From JAAZFZ01 sp035647435 (GTDB lineage Bacteria; Bacillota; Clostridia; Oscillospirales; Acutalibacteraceae): 31,660 bases of DNA. Shown here one piece after another: positions 23,833 to 31,657 of this stretch (position 1 is its first letter; each line of letters opens with the position of its first letter). Where the stretch lies: contig DASRNM010000072.1 of NCBI GenBank assembly GCA_035647435.1, positions 1 through 31,660 on the forward strand. The letters are read 5' to 3'. Below the pieces are notes generated by a model. That model was not told the DNA's origin. It made no database searches and was given only the letters and a program-made list of their open reading frames with translations. A program made the translations under genes and the position numbers.

Positions 23833-24687
23833 ATGAAAAATCGCAAGGAATTAATCATGAAAACGGTCTTTATGTTGTCGGCTTGCATATCCATCCTGGC
23901 TGTTGCGTTAATATGTGTTTTCCTGTTTGCAAACGGCATACCTGCGATGAGAGAGATAGGCTTTCTTAGTTTTTTAAGCGGAAAAACATGGAAACCGACA
24001 AACGATATATACGGTATTTTTCCTATGATACTAGGTAGCATATATGCGACCGCCGGAGCGATAGTCATAGGTGTACCAATCGGAGTTTTAACGGCAGTGT
24101 TCATGGCTCGGTTTTGCCCTAAACGGTTATATAAAATATTAAAACCTGCAATCGATTTGCTTGCAGGTATTCCCTCTGTTGTTTACGGTTTTTTCGGGCT
24201 TATGGTTATTGTTCCGTTTGTTCGCAACGCATTTGGGGGCAGCGGAGCAAGCCTTTTATCTGCCTGTATTGTTTTAGGGATTATGATATTGCCGACGATA
24301 ATAGGCGTTTCGGAGTCGGCGATAAGAGCCGTACCCAACATCTACTATGAGGGCTCTCTCGCACTCGGTGCAAGTCACGAAAGAAGTGTGTTTTTCTCTG
24401 TACTCCCTGCGGCAAAATCAGGAATATTTGCAGGCGTTGTTCTCGGAATAGGCAGAGCAATCGGCGAGACAATGGCTGTGATAATGGTTGCAGGCAATCA
24501 AGCAATCATTCCACAAGGCATACTTAAAGGAGTTAGAACGCTTACGGCAAACATTGTTATAGAAATGGGATATGCAGCTGATTTACACCAAGAGGCTTTA
24601 ATCGCAACGGGCGTAGTGCTTTTTGTTTTTATCCTTTTAATTAACTTGACATTCTCAATAATTAAAAGGAGGACATCGAATGAATAA
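23833..24687 (+). CDS. pstC: Phosphate ABC transporter permease PstC
   Basis: Membrane permease of the Pst importer, 284 residues, with six predicted membrane segments. Family markers are GIFPMILGSIYATAGAIVIGVP, LLAGIPSVVYGFFGLMVIVPF and the EAA-type cytoplasmic loop EGSLALGASHERSVFFSVLPAAKSG (read in two parts around LGAS), which contacts PstB, then GIGRAIGETMAV. GAGG precedes the ATG. It overlaps pstA by 8 bases. Assigned as PstC rather than PstA by order and by the GRAIGETMAV ending. Confidence 0.94.
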   Translation: MKNRKELIMKTVFMLSACISILAVALICVFLFANGIPAMREIGFLSFLSGKTWKPTNDIYGIFPMILGSIYATAGAIVIGVPIGVLTAVFMARFCPKRLYKILKPAIDLLAGIPSVVYGFFGLMVIVPFVRNAFGGSGASLLSACIVLGIMILPTIIGVSESAIRAVPNIYYEGSLALGASHERSVFFSVLPAAKSGIFAGVVLGIGRAIGETMAVIMVAGNQAIIPQGILKGVRTLTANIVIEMGYAADLHQEALIATGVVLFVFILLINLTFSIIKRRTSNE

Positions 24688-25522
24688 AGGCAAGCTCCAA
24701 TCATTGCTACTCAGAACATCTGTTTACGCCGCAGTTTCGCTGACGGTGGCAACAGTATTGTTTCTGATATCATATATTTTATTTAAGGGTGTCCCCCACC
24801 TTTCGCTTGACTTGTTTAGCTTAAGGTACACAAGTGAAAATGTTTCATTATTCCCTGCAATGATTAACACTGTATTTATGACATTGTTATCGTTATTTAT
24901 TGCGACACCGTTGGGAATTTTTTCTGCAATATACCTTGTTGAATATGCGAAACGAGGCAACAAACTCGTTTCAATTGTGAGAACAACAACCGAAACCCTC
25001 TCGGGGATACCTTCGATTGTTTACGGGTTGTTCGGGTATCTTCTATTTGTTGTTGCATTGGGGTGGGGGTTTTCTATACTTGCAGGCGCATTTACACTTG
25101 CAATTATGATTCTGCCCTTGATAATGAGAACAACGGAGGAGGCGCTTAAATCAACCCCCGACTCTTACAGAGAAGGGAGCTTTGGGCTTGGTGCAGGCAA
25201 ATTAAGAACAGTGTTTAAAGTCGTTCTGCCCTCTGCAATACCTGGTATTCTTGCAGGTGTGATACTATCCGTCGGCAGAATTGTTGGCGAAACCGCAGCA
25301 CTTATTTATACGGCAGGCACGGTAGCACAAGTGCCAAACAGTCTGTTTTCAAGCGGCAGAACAATGTCGATTCATATGTACGCATTGTGGAAAGAGGGCT
25401 TTAACCCCGGGCAGGCATACGCAACCGCTGTTGTGCTGTTGATAACGGTTATAGGCCTCAACACTCTTTCTGCATATATTGCGAAAAAAATATCGAAGGG
25501 AAAAACAAATGGAAAAGGTTAA
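24680..25522 (+). CDS. pstA: Phosphate ABC transporter permease PstA
   Basis: Second permease of the Pst importer, 280 residues with about six membrane segments. Markers: PAMINTVFMTLLSLFIATPLGIF, TLSGIPSIVYGLFGYLLF, the coupling loop REGSFGLGAGKLRTVFKVVLP and VGRIVGETAALIYTAGT. The start overlaps the end of pstC, and the stop lies 14 bases inside pstB, so translation of the operon is coupled. AGGAGG (24669-24674) precedes the ATG. Confidence 0.94.
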   Translation: MNKGKLQSLLLRTSVYAAVSLTVATVLFLISYILFKGVPHLSLDLFSLRYTSENVSLFPAMINTVFMTLLSLFIATPLGIFSAIYLVEYAKRGNKLVSIVRTTTETLSGIPSIVYGLFGYLLFVVALGWGFSILAGAFTLAIMILPLIMRTTEEALKSTPDSYREGSFGLGAGKLRTVFKVVLPSAIPGILAGVILSVGRIVGETAALIYTAGTVAQVPNSLFSSGRTMSIHMYALWKEGFNPGQAYATAVVLLITVIGLNTLSAYIAKKISKGKTNGKG

Positions 25523-26258
25523 AATCAAAAACTTAAACTTATATTATGATAACTTTCAGGCATTAAAAAATGTCAATCTTAATATATCAATAAATAAAAT
25601 TACGGCATTTATAGGCCCCTCCGGTTGCGGAAAGTCGACCTTGCTCAAGTCAATAAACCGAATGAATGATTTGGTTGAGAATTGCTCAATAGATGGCAAA
25701 GTCTTGCTTGACGATGAAAATATATATGGTAATATCGACGTAAATAGACTTCGAAAAAGAGTCGGTATGGTGTTTCAAAAACCGAATCCATTCCCAATGA
25801 GCATTTATGAAAATGTTGCTTACGGCCTGAAAACTCACGGTATAAAAGGCAAGGCTAAGCTTGACGATATTGTCGAAAAGGCATTGACAGATGCGGCTAT
25901 TTGGGACGAGCTTAAGGATAGGCTTAAAAAAAGCGCTTTAGGCTTATCGGGAGGTCAACAGCAAAGACTTTGCATAGCAAGAGCGTTGGCAGTTGAACCC
26001 GAGGTTTTACTTATGGACGAGCCAACAAGTGCACTCGACCCAATCTCAACTAGCAAAATTGAGGATCTTTTAACTGAGCTAAAAAGCAAATATACAATAA
26101 TTGTCGTAACCCATAACATGCAGCAGGCTACAAGAATATCGGACAAAACCGCATTCTTCCTGCTCGGTGAGATAATCGAGTTCGGCAACACAATTGATAT
26201 TTTTGCAAATCCCACCGACAAGCGTACGGAGGATTATATTACAGGAAGGTTTGGATAA
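25509..26258 (+). CDS. pstB: Phosphate ABC transporter ATP-binding protein PstB
   Basis: Cytoplasmic ATPase driving phosphate import, 249 residues. Walker A GPSGCGKST, the Q-loop FQKPNPFPMSIYENVAYG (the PNPFP stretch is typical of PstB), signature LSGGQQQRLCIARAL, Walker B VLLMDEPTSALDP and switch His in VVTHNMQQA are all present. The ATG at 25509 has GAAGGG upstream; ten codons of open frame before it are not supported. Six bases separate it from phoU. Confidence 0.96.
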   Translation: MEKVKIKNLNLYYDNFQALKNVNLNISINKITAFIGPSGCGKSTLLKSINRMNDLVENCSIDGKVLLDDENIYGNIDVNRLRKRVGMVFQKPNPFPMSIYENVAYGLKTHGIKGKAKLDDIVEKALTDAAIWDELKDRLKKSALGLSGGQQQRLCIARALAVEPEVLLMDEPTSALDPISTSKIEDLLTELKSKYTIIVVTHNMQQATRISDKTAFFLLGEIIEFGNTIDIFANPTDKRTEDYITGRFG

Positions 26259-26264
26259 TAAGTT

Positions 26265-26909
26265 ATGAGAAACAAATTTGAAGCACAGCTTGAGATTTTA
26301 AATAATGATTTAATTGCGATGGGCGCACTTTGTGAAAACGCCATTGCTTGTGCCATTAAAGCTCTTAATAACAATGACAAAGGTCTTGCTGAAAAAGTCA
26401 TTGAAGCCGACAAGCGAATCGACACAAGTGAAAAAGACATTGAAAGCCTTTGCCTTAAACTCATACTTCAGCAGCAACCCGTTGCAAGGGACTTGCGCCT
26501 TATATCTGCGGCACTGAAAATGATAACAGACATGGAAAGAATTGGCGACCAGGCGGCAGACATTGCGGAGATAGTAACCTTTGTTGATCTTTCTGAAAGC
26601 AAAAACTATGTTCATATAGCCGAGATGGCTCAGGCCGCAATAAAAATGGTTACGGATAGCATTGATGCTTTTGTGAAAAGAAACTTAGAGCTTGCGATGT
26701 CAGTCATAGATTATGACGATGTTGTCGACAACCTGTTTATGGAGATTAAAAATGATTTGATTGAGCTAATTTCTACCGACAAAAGCAACGGAGAACAAGC
26801 CCTGGATATTTTGATGATTGCAAAATATCTTGAAAGAATCGGCGACCATGCAGAAAACATTGCAGAATGGGTTGTCTTTTCGATAACGGGAAAACATGCA
26901 AAGCATTAA
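26265..26909 (+). CDS. phoU: Phosphate signalling protein PhoU
   Basis: Negative regulator of phosphate uptake and of the PhoR-PhoP response in bacteria that have it. The 214 residues form two related three-helix bundles. Each carries the metal-binding signature: KMITDMERIGDQAADIAEI in the first and KYLERIGDHAENIAEWVV in the second. It closes the pst operon as usual. No PhoR-PhoP pair lies nearby, although an orphan OmpR-type regulator is encoded 20 kb away at 5809. The ribosome binding site is modest. Confidence 0.95.
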   Translation: MRNKFEAQLEILNNDLIAMGALCENAIACAIKALNNNDKGLAEKVIEADKRIDTSEKDIESLCLKLILQQQPVARDLRLISAALKMITDMERIGDQAADIAEIVTFVDLSESKNYVHIAEMAQAAIKMVTDSIDAFVKRNLELAMSVIDYDDVVDNLFMEIKNDLIELISTDKSNGEQALDILMIAKYLERIGDHAENIAEWVVFSITGKHAKH

Positions 26910-26997
26910 ACAACACCGAATTGTATTTGAAAGGGTATAAGTGTTAAAATAGTGTTTGCAAGAAGCTCAATATTTAAAAGCATTTAAAACTTGTTGG

Positions 26998-27026
26998 TTG
27001 AACTCATCTGCTTGTTGTGATAAAAT
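26998..27026 (+). promoter_or_regulatory. Promoter of the patatin-like gene
   Basis: TTGAAC (26998-27003), exactly 17 bases and TAAAAT (27021-27026), 37 bases before the start codon. I see no terminator after phoU in this gap. Confidence 0.65.
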
Positions 27027-27063
27027 TAGTATAGTAAAAAGGTATTTGGCGGGATGATAAATA

Positions 27064-27915
27064 ATGAGTAAATTAGGTTTAATCTTAGAGGGTGGCGGCA
27101 TGAGAGGAATTTTCACGGCCGGTGTCCTTGATTATTTTCTTGAAAAAGGCATTGAATTTGATAGTGTGATTGCGGTTTCCGCAGGCTCTTGCCACGCTTG
27201 TAGCTTTCTTTCAAAGCAGCACGGCAGGGCATTTGCAACCTCAACGAATTACTTAAAAAACAAAAATTATTGCGGATTTTATAGTTTTTTAAAAACAGGC
27301 AATTTGTTCGGTGTAGATTTTATTTTCAAAGAAATACCAGAAAAACTATATCCGATAGACAACAATGAGTTTAAGAAAAACAAAACCACTTTTCAAGCTG
27401 TTGTGACAAACTGCGTTACTGGTGAAGCGGAGTATCCGTTTATCAACGACATGTTTGAGGACATAGGTTATGTCAGGGCGTCGAGCTCTTTGCCTCTTGT
27501 TTCAAGAATGGTTGAAATTGGCGGCAAGCTTTACCTTGACGGTGGAATATGTGATTCAATCCCCATTGAGAAATCAATTGAGCAAGGTAACACAAAAAAC
27601 GTTGTTGTGCTCACAAGAGAAAGGGAATACAGAAAACAAAAAATGAAGCTGACTTCTTTGATAAAGCATAAATACCGCAACTATCCAAATTTGATTGAAA
27701 AAGTAAAAAACAGACACATTCAATACAATAAAACTCTTGATCTTTTACATAGAGAAGAGAAAAGGGGCAACACTTTCATTATTGCACCTGACTACCCTCT
27801 TGAACTCAAAAGAATTGAGAAAGATAAAGAAAAAATGCTTGCCGTTTACGAGCATGGTTATAAGCAGGCAGAGCGTATGTACAACGATTTAATTAAATTT
27901 TGCGGAGATGTGTGA
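27064..27915 (+). CDS. Patatin-like phospholipase/acylhydrolase
   Basis: Cytosolic lipid acyl hydrolase of 283 residues. The Ser-Asp catalytic dyad of the patatin fold is visible: oxyanion loop EGGGMRGIFTAGVLDYF near the N-terminus, nucleophile Ser39 in VSAGS, and Asp159 in LYLDGGICDSIP (the DGG motif). This group resembles the bacterial YjjU/RssA-like patatins that start LVLEGGGMRG. No signal peptide is present. The substrate is unknown. The end overlaps or abuts the DNA glycosylase gene, so the two are probably co-transcribed. Confidence 0.92.
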   Translation: MSKLGLILEGGGMRGIFTAGVLDYFLEKGIEFDSVIAVSAGSCHACSFLSKQHGRAFATSTNYLKNKNYCGFYSFLKTGNLFGVDFIFKEIPEKLYPIDNNEFKKNKTTFQAVVTNCVTGEAEYPFINDMFEDIGYVRASSSLPLVSRMVEIGGKLYLDGGICDSIPIEKSIEQGNTKNVVVLTREREYRKQKMKLTSLIKHKYRNYPNLIEKVKNRHIQYNKTLDLLHREEKRGNTFIIAPDYPLELKRIEKDKEKMLAVYEHGYKQAERMYNDLIKFCGDV

Positions 27916-27916
27916 T

Positions 27917-28441
27917 TTGGCTGTCAAAAAAGATTTGAACAACAGATTAGCAAAAAAGCAGGTTCACCCTATCCCTCCCCTGTTTGATAAAGATTCCGAG
28001 GTTCTTATTCTCGGCAGTTTCCCGTCTGTAAAAACCCGCGAAACCGGCTTTTTTTACGGTCATTCTCAAAACAGGTTTTGGAAGGTTCTTGCAGGTGTTT
28101 TTGAATGCCCTGTTCCGAAAACTATTGAAGAAAAACGCAGGTTTCTTATTGATAAGAAAATTGCTGTTTGGGATGTCATAAAGAGCTGTGAAATAATCGG
28201 TTCATCAGACAGTAGCATTAAAAATGTTGTTCCTAATGATTTGAGTTTAATAATCAAAAACAGCAATGTAGAGAAAATATTTGTCAATGGTAAAACGGCA
28301 GAAAAATACTATTTGAAATACATTGCACCGAAAACAAGCATTCAGGCAACTGTTCTGCCATCAACAAGCCCAGCGAATGCCACGTATTCTTTAGAAAGAC
28401 TCATTGACTCGTGGATGATAATCGTTTCATCACAGGCTTAA
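27917..28441 (+). CDS. Uracil-DNA glycosylase superfamily, family 6 (hypoxanthine/deoxyinosine-DNA glycosylase-like)
   Basis: DNA repair glycosylase of 174 residues. Motifs of family 6: ILGSFPSVKTRETGFFYGHSQNRFWKVL (motif 1 region, read as two parts around FFYGH) and the second active-site segment VLPSTSPANATYS. Members remove deaminated bases, chiefly hypoxanthine, sometimes uracil opposite G. Two starts are possible: ATG 27908, with no spacing from its GGAG, and TTG 27917, with GGAG nine bases upstream; the latter is preferred. It overlaps or lies one base after the patatin-like gene. Confidence 0.85.
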   Translation: MAVKKDLNNRLAKKQVHPIPPLFDKDSEVLILGSFPSVKTRETGFFYGHSQNRFWKVLAGVFECPVPKTIEEKRRFLIDKKIAVWDVIKSCEIIGSSDSSIKNVVPNDLSLIIKNSNVEKIFVNGKTAEKYYLKYIAPKTSIQATVLPSTSPANATYSLERLIDSWMIIVSSQA

Positions 28442-28519
28442 AGCGGTTTTTATGGCGCTCTTTTGTTTGCTGCAATATTTGTGCTTATTCCGGCATATTA
28501 TATGTTGGGGGTGAGTCGT

Positions 28520-28945
28520 TTGGACGAAAAGAGCAAATTGTCAAGCAATGAACTAATTCTTGCAATGACAGGCAAGCAAAACACCATAACTTTTTATCAA
28601 CAATTAGTAACCATGACTCAAGACAGAAGAAACAGAGACCTGATTTGCACAATAAGAAACGATGAAATCAGCCATTTCAAGAGCTTTATGGATTTGTACA
28701 GGAAGCTTTTCAATAAAAGCCCTGTGCTCCCTCCCGTAAAAAGAGTCGTGCTGCATTCCTTTGAGGAGGGCTTGAATAGCGCTGTGATTGACGAGCTTGA
28801 TGCCTCGAATTTTTACCGTGACCTCTACTTAAACAATTGCAATCCCTTTATTAAAAAAATATTTTTCAAAAGCTTCACAGATGAAACCAGTCATGCAATT
28901 AAAAATAATTATATGCTCGCAAAGTTTTATAAAAACAGACCATAA
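28520..28945 (+). CDS. Ferritin-like protein with an altered di-iron site
   Basis: About 141 residues if started at TTG 28520, which has GGGGGTGAG upstream; ATG 28502 or TTG 28463 would add a hydrophobic N-terminus of uncertain reality. It has the same pattern as the protein at 21617: ExxH in NDEISHF, Glu in IDELDASNFY, ExxH in TDETSHA, each in the same spacing. The first helix Glu is Lys (residue 19, TGKQNT), so one of six iron ligands is missing. It is probably a paralogue with changed or lost metal chemistry. It follows the glycosylase gene by 78 bases with no terminator visible. Confidence 0.7.
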   Translation: MDEKSKLSSNELILAMTGKQNTITFYQQLVTMTQDRRNRDLICTIRNDEISHFKSFMDLYRKLFNKSPVLPPVKRVVLHSFEEGLNSAVIDELDASNFYRDLYLNNCNPFIKKIFFKSFTDETSHAIKNNYMLAKFYKNRP

Positions 28946-29075
28946 TCAAAAGAACATGTTATGCAACTAACCTTTTTTTGTGCAAATTTTGTCGGATGTT
29001 TTTTGAGATTTTTGCTGACATTTCAATTTGTTGCAACAAAGCAAGTTAAAAATACTTATATAACTAAAAAAAAGC

Positions 29076-29104
29076 TTGCATTTGTTAGCAAAACCTGTTA
29101 GAAT
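29076..29104 (+). promoter_or_regulatory. Promoter of rpmB
   Basis: TTGCAT (29076-29081), 17 bases and TAGAAT (29099-29104), 38 bases before the rpmB start. Confidence 0.65.
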
Positions 29105-29142
29105 AACTCTGTTATTTGCACATATAAAAGGAGGTGCGTCAC

Positions 29143-29331
29143 ATGGCAAAATGTGATTTTTGTGGCAAAGGTGTATCTTTTGGAATTAAAGTATCCCACT
29201 CACACAGGCGTTCAAATAGAACTTGGAAGCCAAATGTTAAGCGTGTTAAAGCAATCGTTAACGGCTCCCCTAAGAGAGTCTACGCTTGCACCCGTTGCCT
29301 TCGTTCAGGCAAGGTTACTCGCGCCGTTTAA
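29143..29331 (+). CDS. rpmB: 50S ribosomal protein L28
   Basis: Ribosomal protein of 62 residues, normal for L28. It starts MAKCDFCGKG and carries two CxxC pairs (CDFC and CTRC), so it is the zinc-ribbon form. Other L28 features are SHSHRRSNRTWKPN and KRVYACTRCLRSGKV. AGGAGG lies before the ATG at 29143; three upstream codons in frame are not supported. It stands alone with its own promoter and terminator, as is common for this gene. Confidence 0.97.
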   Translation: MAKCDFCGKGVSFGIKVSHSHRRSNRTWKPNVKRVKAIVNGSPKRVYACTRCLRSGKVTRAV

Positions 29332-29352
29332 TTTTATATGAGATTGAGCGTT

Positions 29353-29381
29353 AAATGGGCTGTTTTATACGGCTCATTTTT
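29353..29381 (+). terminator. Terminator of rpmB
   Basis: A 10-bp stem with two G-T pairs (AAATGGGCTG with CGGCTCATTT), a 7-base loop and TT following. It ends two bases before the stop codon of the truncated feoB on the other strand. Confidence 0.7.
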
Positions 29382-29382
29382 G

Positions 29383-30834
29383 TTATGCCCAAATTTGCCA
29401 TAACATTGGTTGCGGCAATCTGCCGTTGCAGGGTATAAATGCGTTCGTGATAATGGCAATAAGCCTTTCTCGTGGTGAGTCTATTATCCTTGCGCCGATA
29501 ACGCCTGCGGCATTGCAACCTAGCCCCATACACATTGTGAGCGCCTGTTTTCCACAAGTGCCACACTTTTTAAAGCTATGGTCGAGATTAAACGCTATTC
29601 TAGGCAAATAGCCAATATCTTCAAGCAAAGTGAATAGCGGAAAAAATATTGCCATGGGCGGCAACATGACCGCAACAACCCACGCCATAACCCTATATGA
29701 ACCCATTATAAGAGCTCCGCTCAACCATTCTGGTGCATTTAAATAATTGAAAAACATTAATAGATATTCCTGTATTTTCATAAGCCCTGTCATTATAAGC
29801 TCAGAGGGATAGTTTGCACCGGTAATTGTCAGCCACAGCACTCCCATGAGCAAAGCTAGCATTATCGGTATACCAGTAAGTCTGCCCGTGAACAATTTAT
29901 CAAGCTTTCTGTCAAAAGAGCGGCTGTCCCCTTTTTTAAAAGTTACTACATCTTTGCATATTTTTTCTGCTTCATCAACAACTCCTGTGGCAAGTTTATC
30001 CCTAAGCCTTTCGCGGGTTAAACCGAACATTTCAAAGATTTGGTCAATTTCTTTCATGTTTTCTTTTATTTTTTCATTTTCCATAAAATCGATACCAAAG
30101 TGATTTTTCATTGTTTCATTTATGCTTTCATTGCCTTCAAGGAGCCTAATCGCAATCCATCTCGCTTTTATGTCTGATTTGACAATTTTCTTAATAACAG
30201 GCTCGAGTAAATCTACTGCCTGTTCAATAGGTGTTATGTATTTGATTCGGGCTGTTTTGCTTTCGTTACTATTTTTAACTATTTTTTCTGTTTCTTCGAT
30301 AAGCTCACGCAGCCCCTCACCCTTTCTGGCATTGGTAGGGACAACAGGCACTCCAAGCCTTTTAGACAGTAAATCAATGTCTATTTCAATACCTTTTTTC
30401 TTCGCTTCGTCCATAAGGTTAAGGCAAACAATCACATTGTCTGTAATTTCTATTGTTTGCAAAACGAGATTTATGTTCCGCTCCAAACAGGTTGAATCGC
30501 AAACGGTTATAACCGCATCGGAAGATCCAAAACAAATAAAGTCCCTTGCGACCTCCTCCTCGGCGGAATGCGCAAGCAAAGAGTATGTGCCGGGCAAATC
30601 GACAAGGATATAATTTTTTTCGTTAGCTGTATGTATGCCCATAGCACTTGTTACAGTCTTCCCCGGCCAGTTTCCTGTATGCTGTTTTAGCCCCGTGAGA
30701 TTATTAAAAACAGTGCTTTTGCCCACATTAGGATTACCTGCAAGAGCTATAACGCTGTCATTTTCGGTTGTTTTTTTGATTTCAAAACCGTTGTCAATGC
30801 AGTTAGCTCCCGTTGATGATGATGTTAAGCCCAT
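29383..30834 (-). CDS. feoB: Ferrous iron transporter FeoB, C-terminally truncated
   Basis: GTP-driven Fe(II) importer of the inner membrane, 483 residues from the ATG at 30834; GGGGGG lies upstream, whereas ATG 30867 would start inside a hairpin. The N-terminal G domain is intact: ALAGNPNVGKSTVFN (G1), the TGNWPGKTV switch, LVDLPGTYSL (G3), NLMDEA (G4). The regulatory helical domain and the first Gate domain follow (MGSYRVMAWVVAVMLPPMAIFFPLFTLLEDIGYLPR spans its core), then the CMGLGCNAAGV segment. Full FeoB has about 600-700 residues. Here the sequence breaks off right after IPCNGR, with LPQPMLWQIWA and a stop, so the second Gate region and last membrane helices are missing. None of the other frames continues the family. 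Transport function is doubtful. Confidence 0.88.
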   Translation of the reverse strand: MGLTSSSTGANCIDNGFEIKKTTENDSVIALAGNPNVGKSTVFNNLTGLKQHTGNWPGKTVTSAMGIHTANEKNYILVDLPGTYSLLAHSAEEEVARDFICFGSSDAVITVCDSTCLERNINLVLQTIEITDNVIVCLNLMDEAKKKGIEIDIDLLSKRLGVPVVPTNARKGEGLRELIEETEKIVKNSNESKTARIKYITPIEQAVDLLEPVIKKIVKSDIKARWIAIRLLEGNESINETMKNHFGIDFMENEKIKENMKEIDQIFEMFGLTRERLRDKLATGVVDEAEKICKDVVTFKKGDSRSFDRKLDKLFTGRLTGIPIMLALLMGVLWLTITGANYPSELIMTGLMKIQEYLLMFFNYLNAPEWLSGALIMGSYRVMAWVVAVMLPPMAIFFPLFTLLEDIGYLPRIAFNLDHSFKKCGTCGKQALTMCMGLGCNAAGVIGARIIDSPRERLIAIITNAFIPCNGRLPQPMLWQIWA

Positions 30835-30856
30835 ATACTCCCCCCACAGCAGAATT

Positions 30857-30879
30857 ACGGCAGGCATTCAGCCTGCCGT
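30857..30879. repeat. Perfect hairpin between feoA and feoB
   Basis: A 9-bp perfect inverted repeat, ACGGCAGGC and GCCTGCCGT, with loop ATTCA, lies in the intergenic gap. On the minus strand (the transcribed one) no T run follows, so it is probably not a terminator of feoA; a role in mRNA processing or attenuation between the genes is possible. On the plus strand it is followed by GCTTTTT. Confidence 0.6.
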
Positions 30880-30884
30880 GCTTT

Positions 30885-31115
30885 TTAAGATGCAACAATG
30901 ACTTTTTTGCAATCCTCACTTCTTAATGCAAATATTGCCCCTTTAATTAAGTACGCAATCGGGTCACCGGACGGTCCTTTGAGAACACATTCAACGCTCG
31001 CACCCTCTGTCAACCCAATATCCTGTAACCTCCTTCTCATTAAATCATTTGAGAGCAGGCATTCGACCTTTGCGCATTGCCCTTCTTTGAGACTGATTAA
31101 ACTATTGCCTTTCAT
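30885..31115 (-). CDS. feoA: Ferrous iron transport protein FeoA
   Basis: Small cytosolic SH3-like partner of FeoB, 76 residues. The family pattern is clear: SLISLKEGQCAKVECLL, RRRLQDIGLTEGASVECVL, GDPIAYLIKGAIFALRSEDCKKVIV. AAGGAG precedes the ATG. It is the first gene of the feoA-feoB unit and diverges from a DtxR-type regulator, which probably represses it when iron or manganese is plentiful. Confidence 0.94.
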   Translation of the reverse strand: MKGNSLISLKEGQCAKVECLLSNDLMRRRLQDIGLTEGASVECVLKGPSGDPIAYLIKGAIFALRSEDCKKVIVAS

Positions 31116-31139
31116 AAATTTTTTCTCCTTGTAATATAG

Positions 31140-31169
31140 TTGTAAATAGGAAACATTGTTTTCTATAAC
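31140..31169 (+). promoter_or_regulatory. Candidate promoter of the DtxR-family gene
   Basis: TTGTAA (31140-31145), 18 bases and TATAAC (31164-31169), with the palindromic operator filling the spacer. I could not place a convincing promoter for feoA on the minus strand. Confidence 0.45.
31146..31166. promoter_or_regulatory. Candidate DtxR/MntR-type operator between feoA and the regulator gene
   Basis: A near-perfect palindrome around base 31156: arms ATAGGAAACA and TGTTTTCTAT, ten positions each, one mismatch (G-T at position 5). It lies between the divergent genes and inside the spacer of a candidate promoter for the regulator. Such a site is expected if the regulator controls both itself and feoAB. 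Confidence 0.65.
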
Positions 31170-31219
31170 ATAATATTAACGGTTCACGCGAGTGTTACCG
31201 ATTGTTTGGAGAATTAATA

Positions 31220-31657
31220 ATGAAAATCAATCCTGAAAGCTTTTATACAGTAAAGGGCTACCAAATGAACAGCCAAAGCAAGATATCGACAGCCTGTGAA
31301 GACTATCTTGAAATGATTTATAGGCAATCACTTAAAAATGGATATGTGCGGATAAACTCATTGGCTTCAAGTCTTAATGTAAACCCCTCGTCCGCTTCAA
31401 AAATGGTACATCAGTTGAAAGAACACGGCCTTGTTAATTTCGAGAAATACGGAATAGTCACCCTGACAAAAAGCGGAAGGGAGCTTGGAGAATATTTATT
31501 GTACAGGCACAATGTGATTCACAAGTTTTTGTGTATCATAAATTCCTCGACAAATGAGCTCAAGCAAACGGAACTTATTGAACACTATATTAATGAAAAG
31601 ACTATAAAAAATATAGAAACTTTAATTTCAAAATTATCAAATTATAATGAAACATAA
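31220..31657 (+). CDS. DtxR/MntR-family metal-dependent transcriptional regulator
   Basis: 145 residues from ATG 31220, with GGAG eight bases upstream. The N-terminal winged helix matches the family: ISTACEDYLEMIYRQ, then RINSLASSLNVNPSSASKMVHQL (recognition region) and GLVNFEKYGIVTLTKSGRE. The dimerisation part follows with RHNVIHKFLCII, which contains the His used by DtxR and MntR to bind metal, but the usual Cys/Glu-rich metal residues (ACxxEH-type) are not obvious: the segment reads ELKQTELIEHYI. There is no C-terminal SH3 domain, so it has MntR-like length. The divergent position to feoAB suggests iron or manganese-dependent repression of iron uptake; the metal cannot be told from the sequence. 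Confidence 0.88.
   Translation: MKINPESFYTVKGYQMNSQSKISTACEDYLEMIYRQSLKNGYVRINSLASSLNVNPSSASKMVHQLKEHGLVNFEKYGIVTLTKSGRELGEYLLYRHNVIHKFLCIINSSTNELKQTELIEHYINEKTIKNIETLISKLSNYNET

Noticed and set aside
26910..27063. Possible small RNA or terminator after phoU
   Set aside because: No stable hairpin with a T run could be found; only the patatin promoter is supported.
28946..29075. AT-rich gap before rpmB as a structured leader or small gene
   Set aside because: It contains T runs but no convincing stem, ribosome binding site or open frame.
29351..29566. Alternative minus-strand frame as the continuation of FeoB by frameshift
   Set aside because: Its translation across the junction (RQIAATNVMANLG) does not resemble the FeoB C-terminus, so a simple frameshift does not explain the break.
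30857..30886. Hairpin plus T run as a plus-strand terminator
   Set aside because: No plus-strand gene ends here; the adjacent genes are on the minus strand, where no T run follows.
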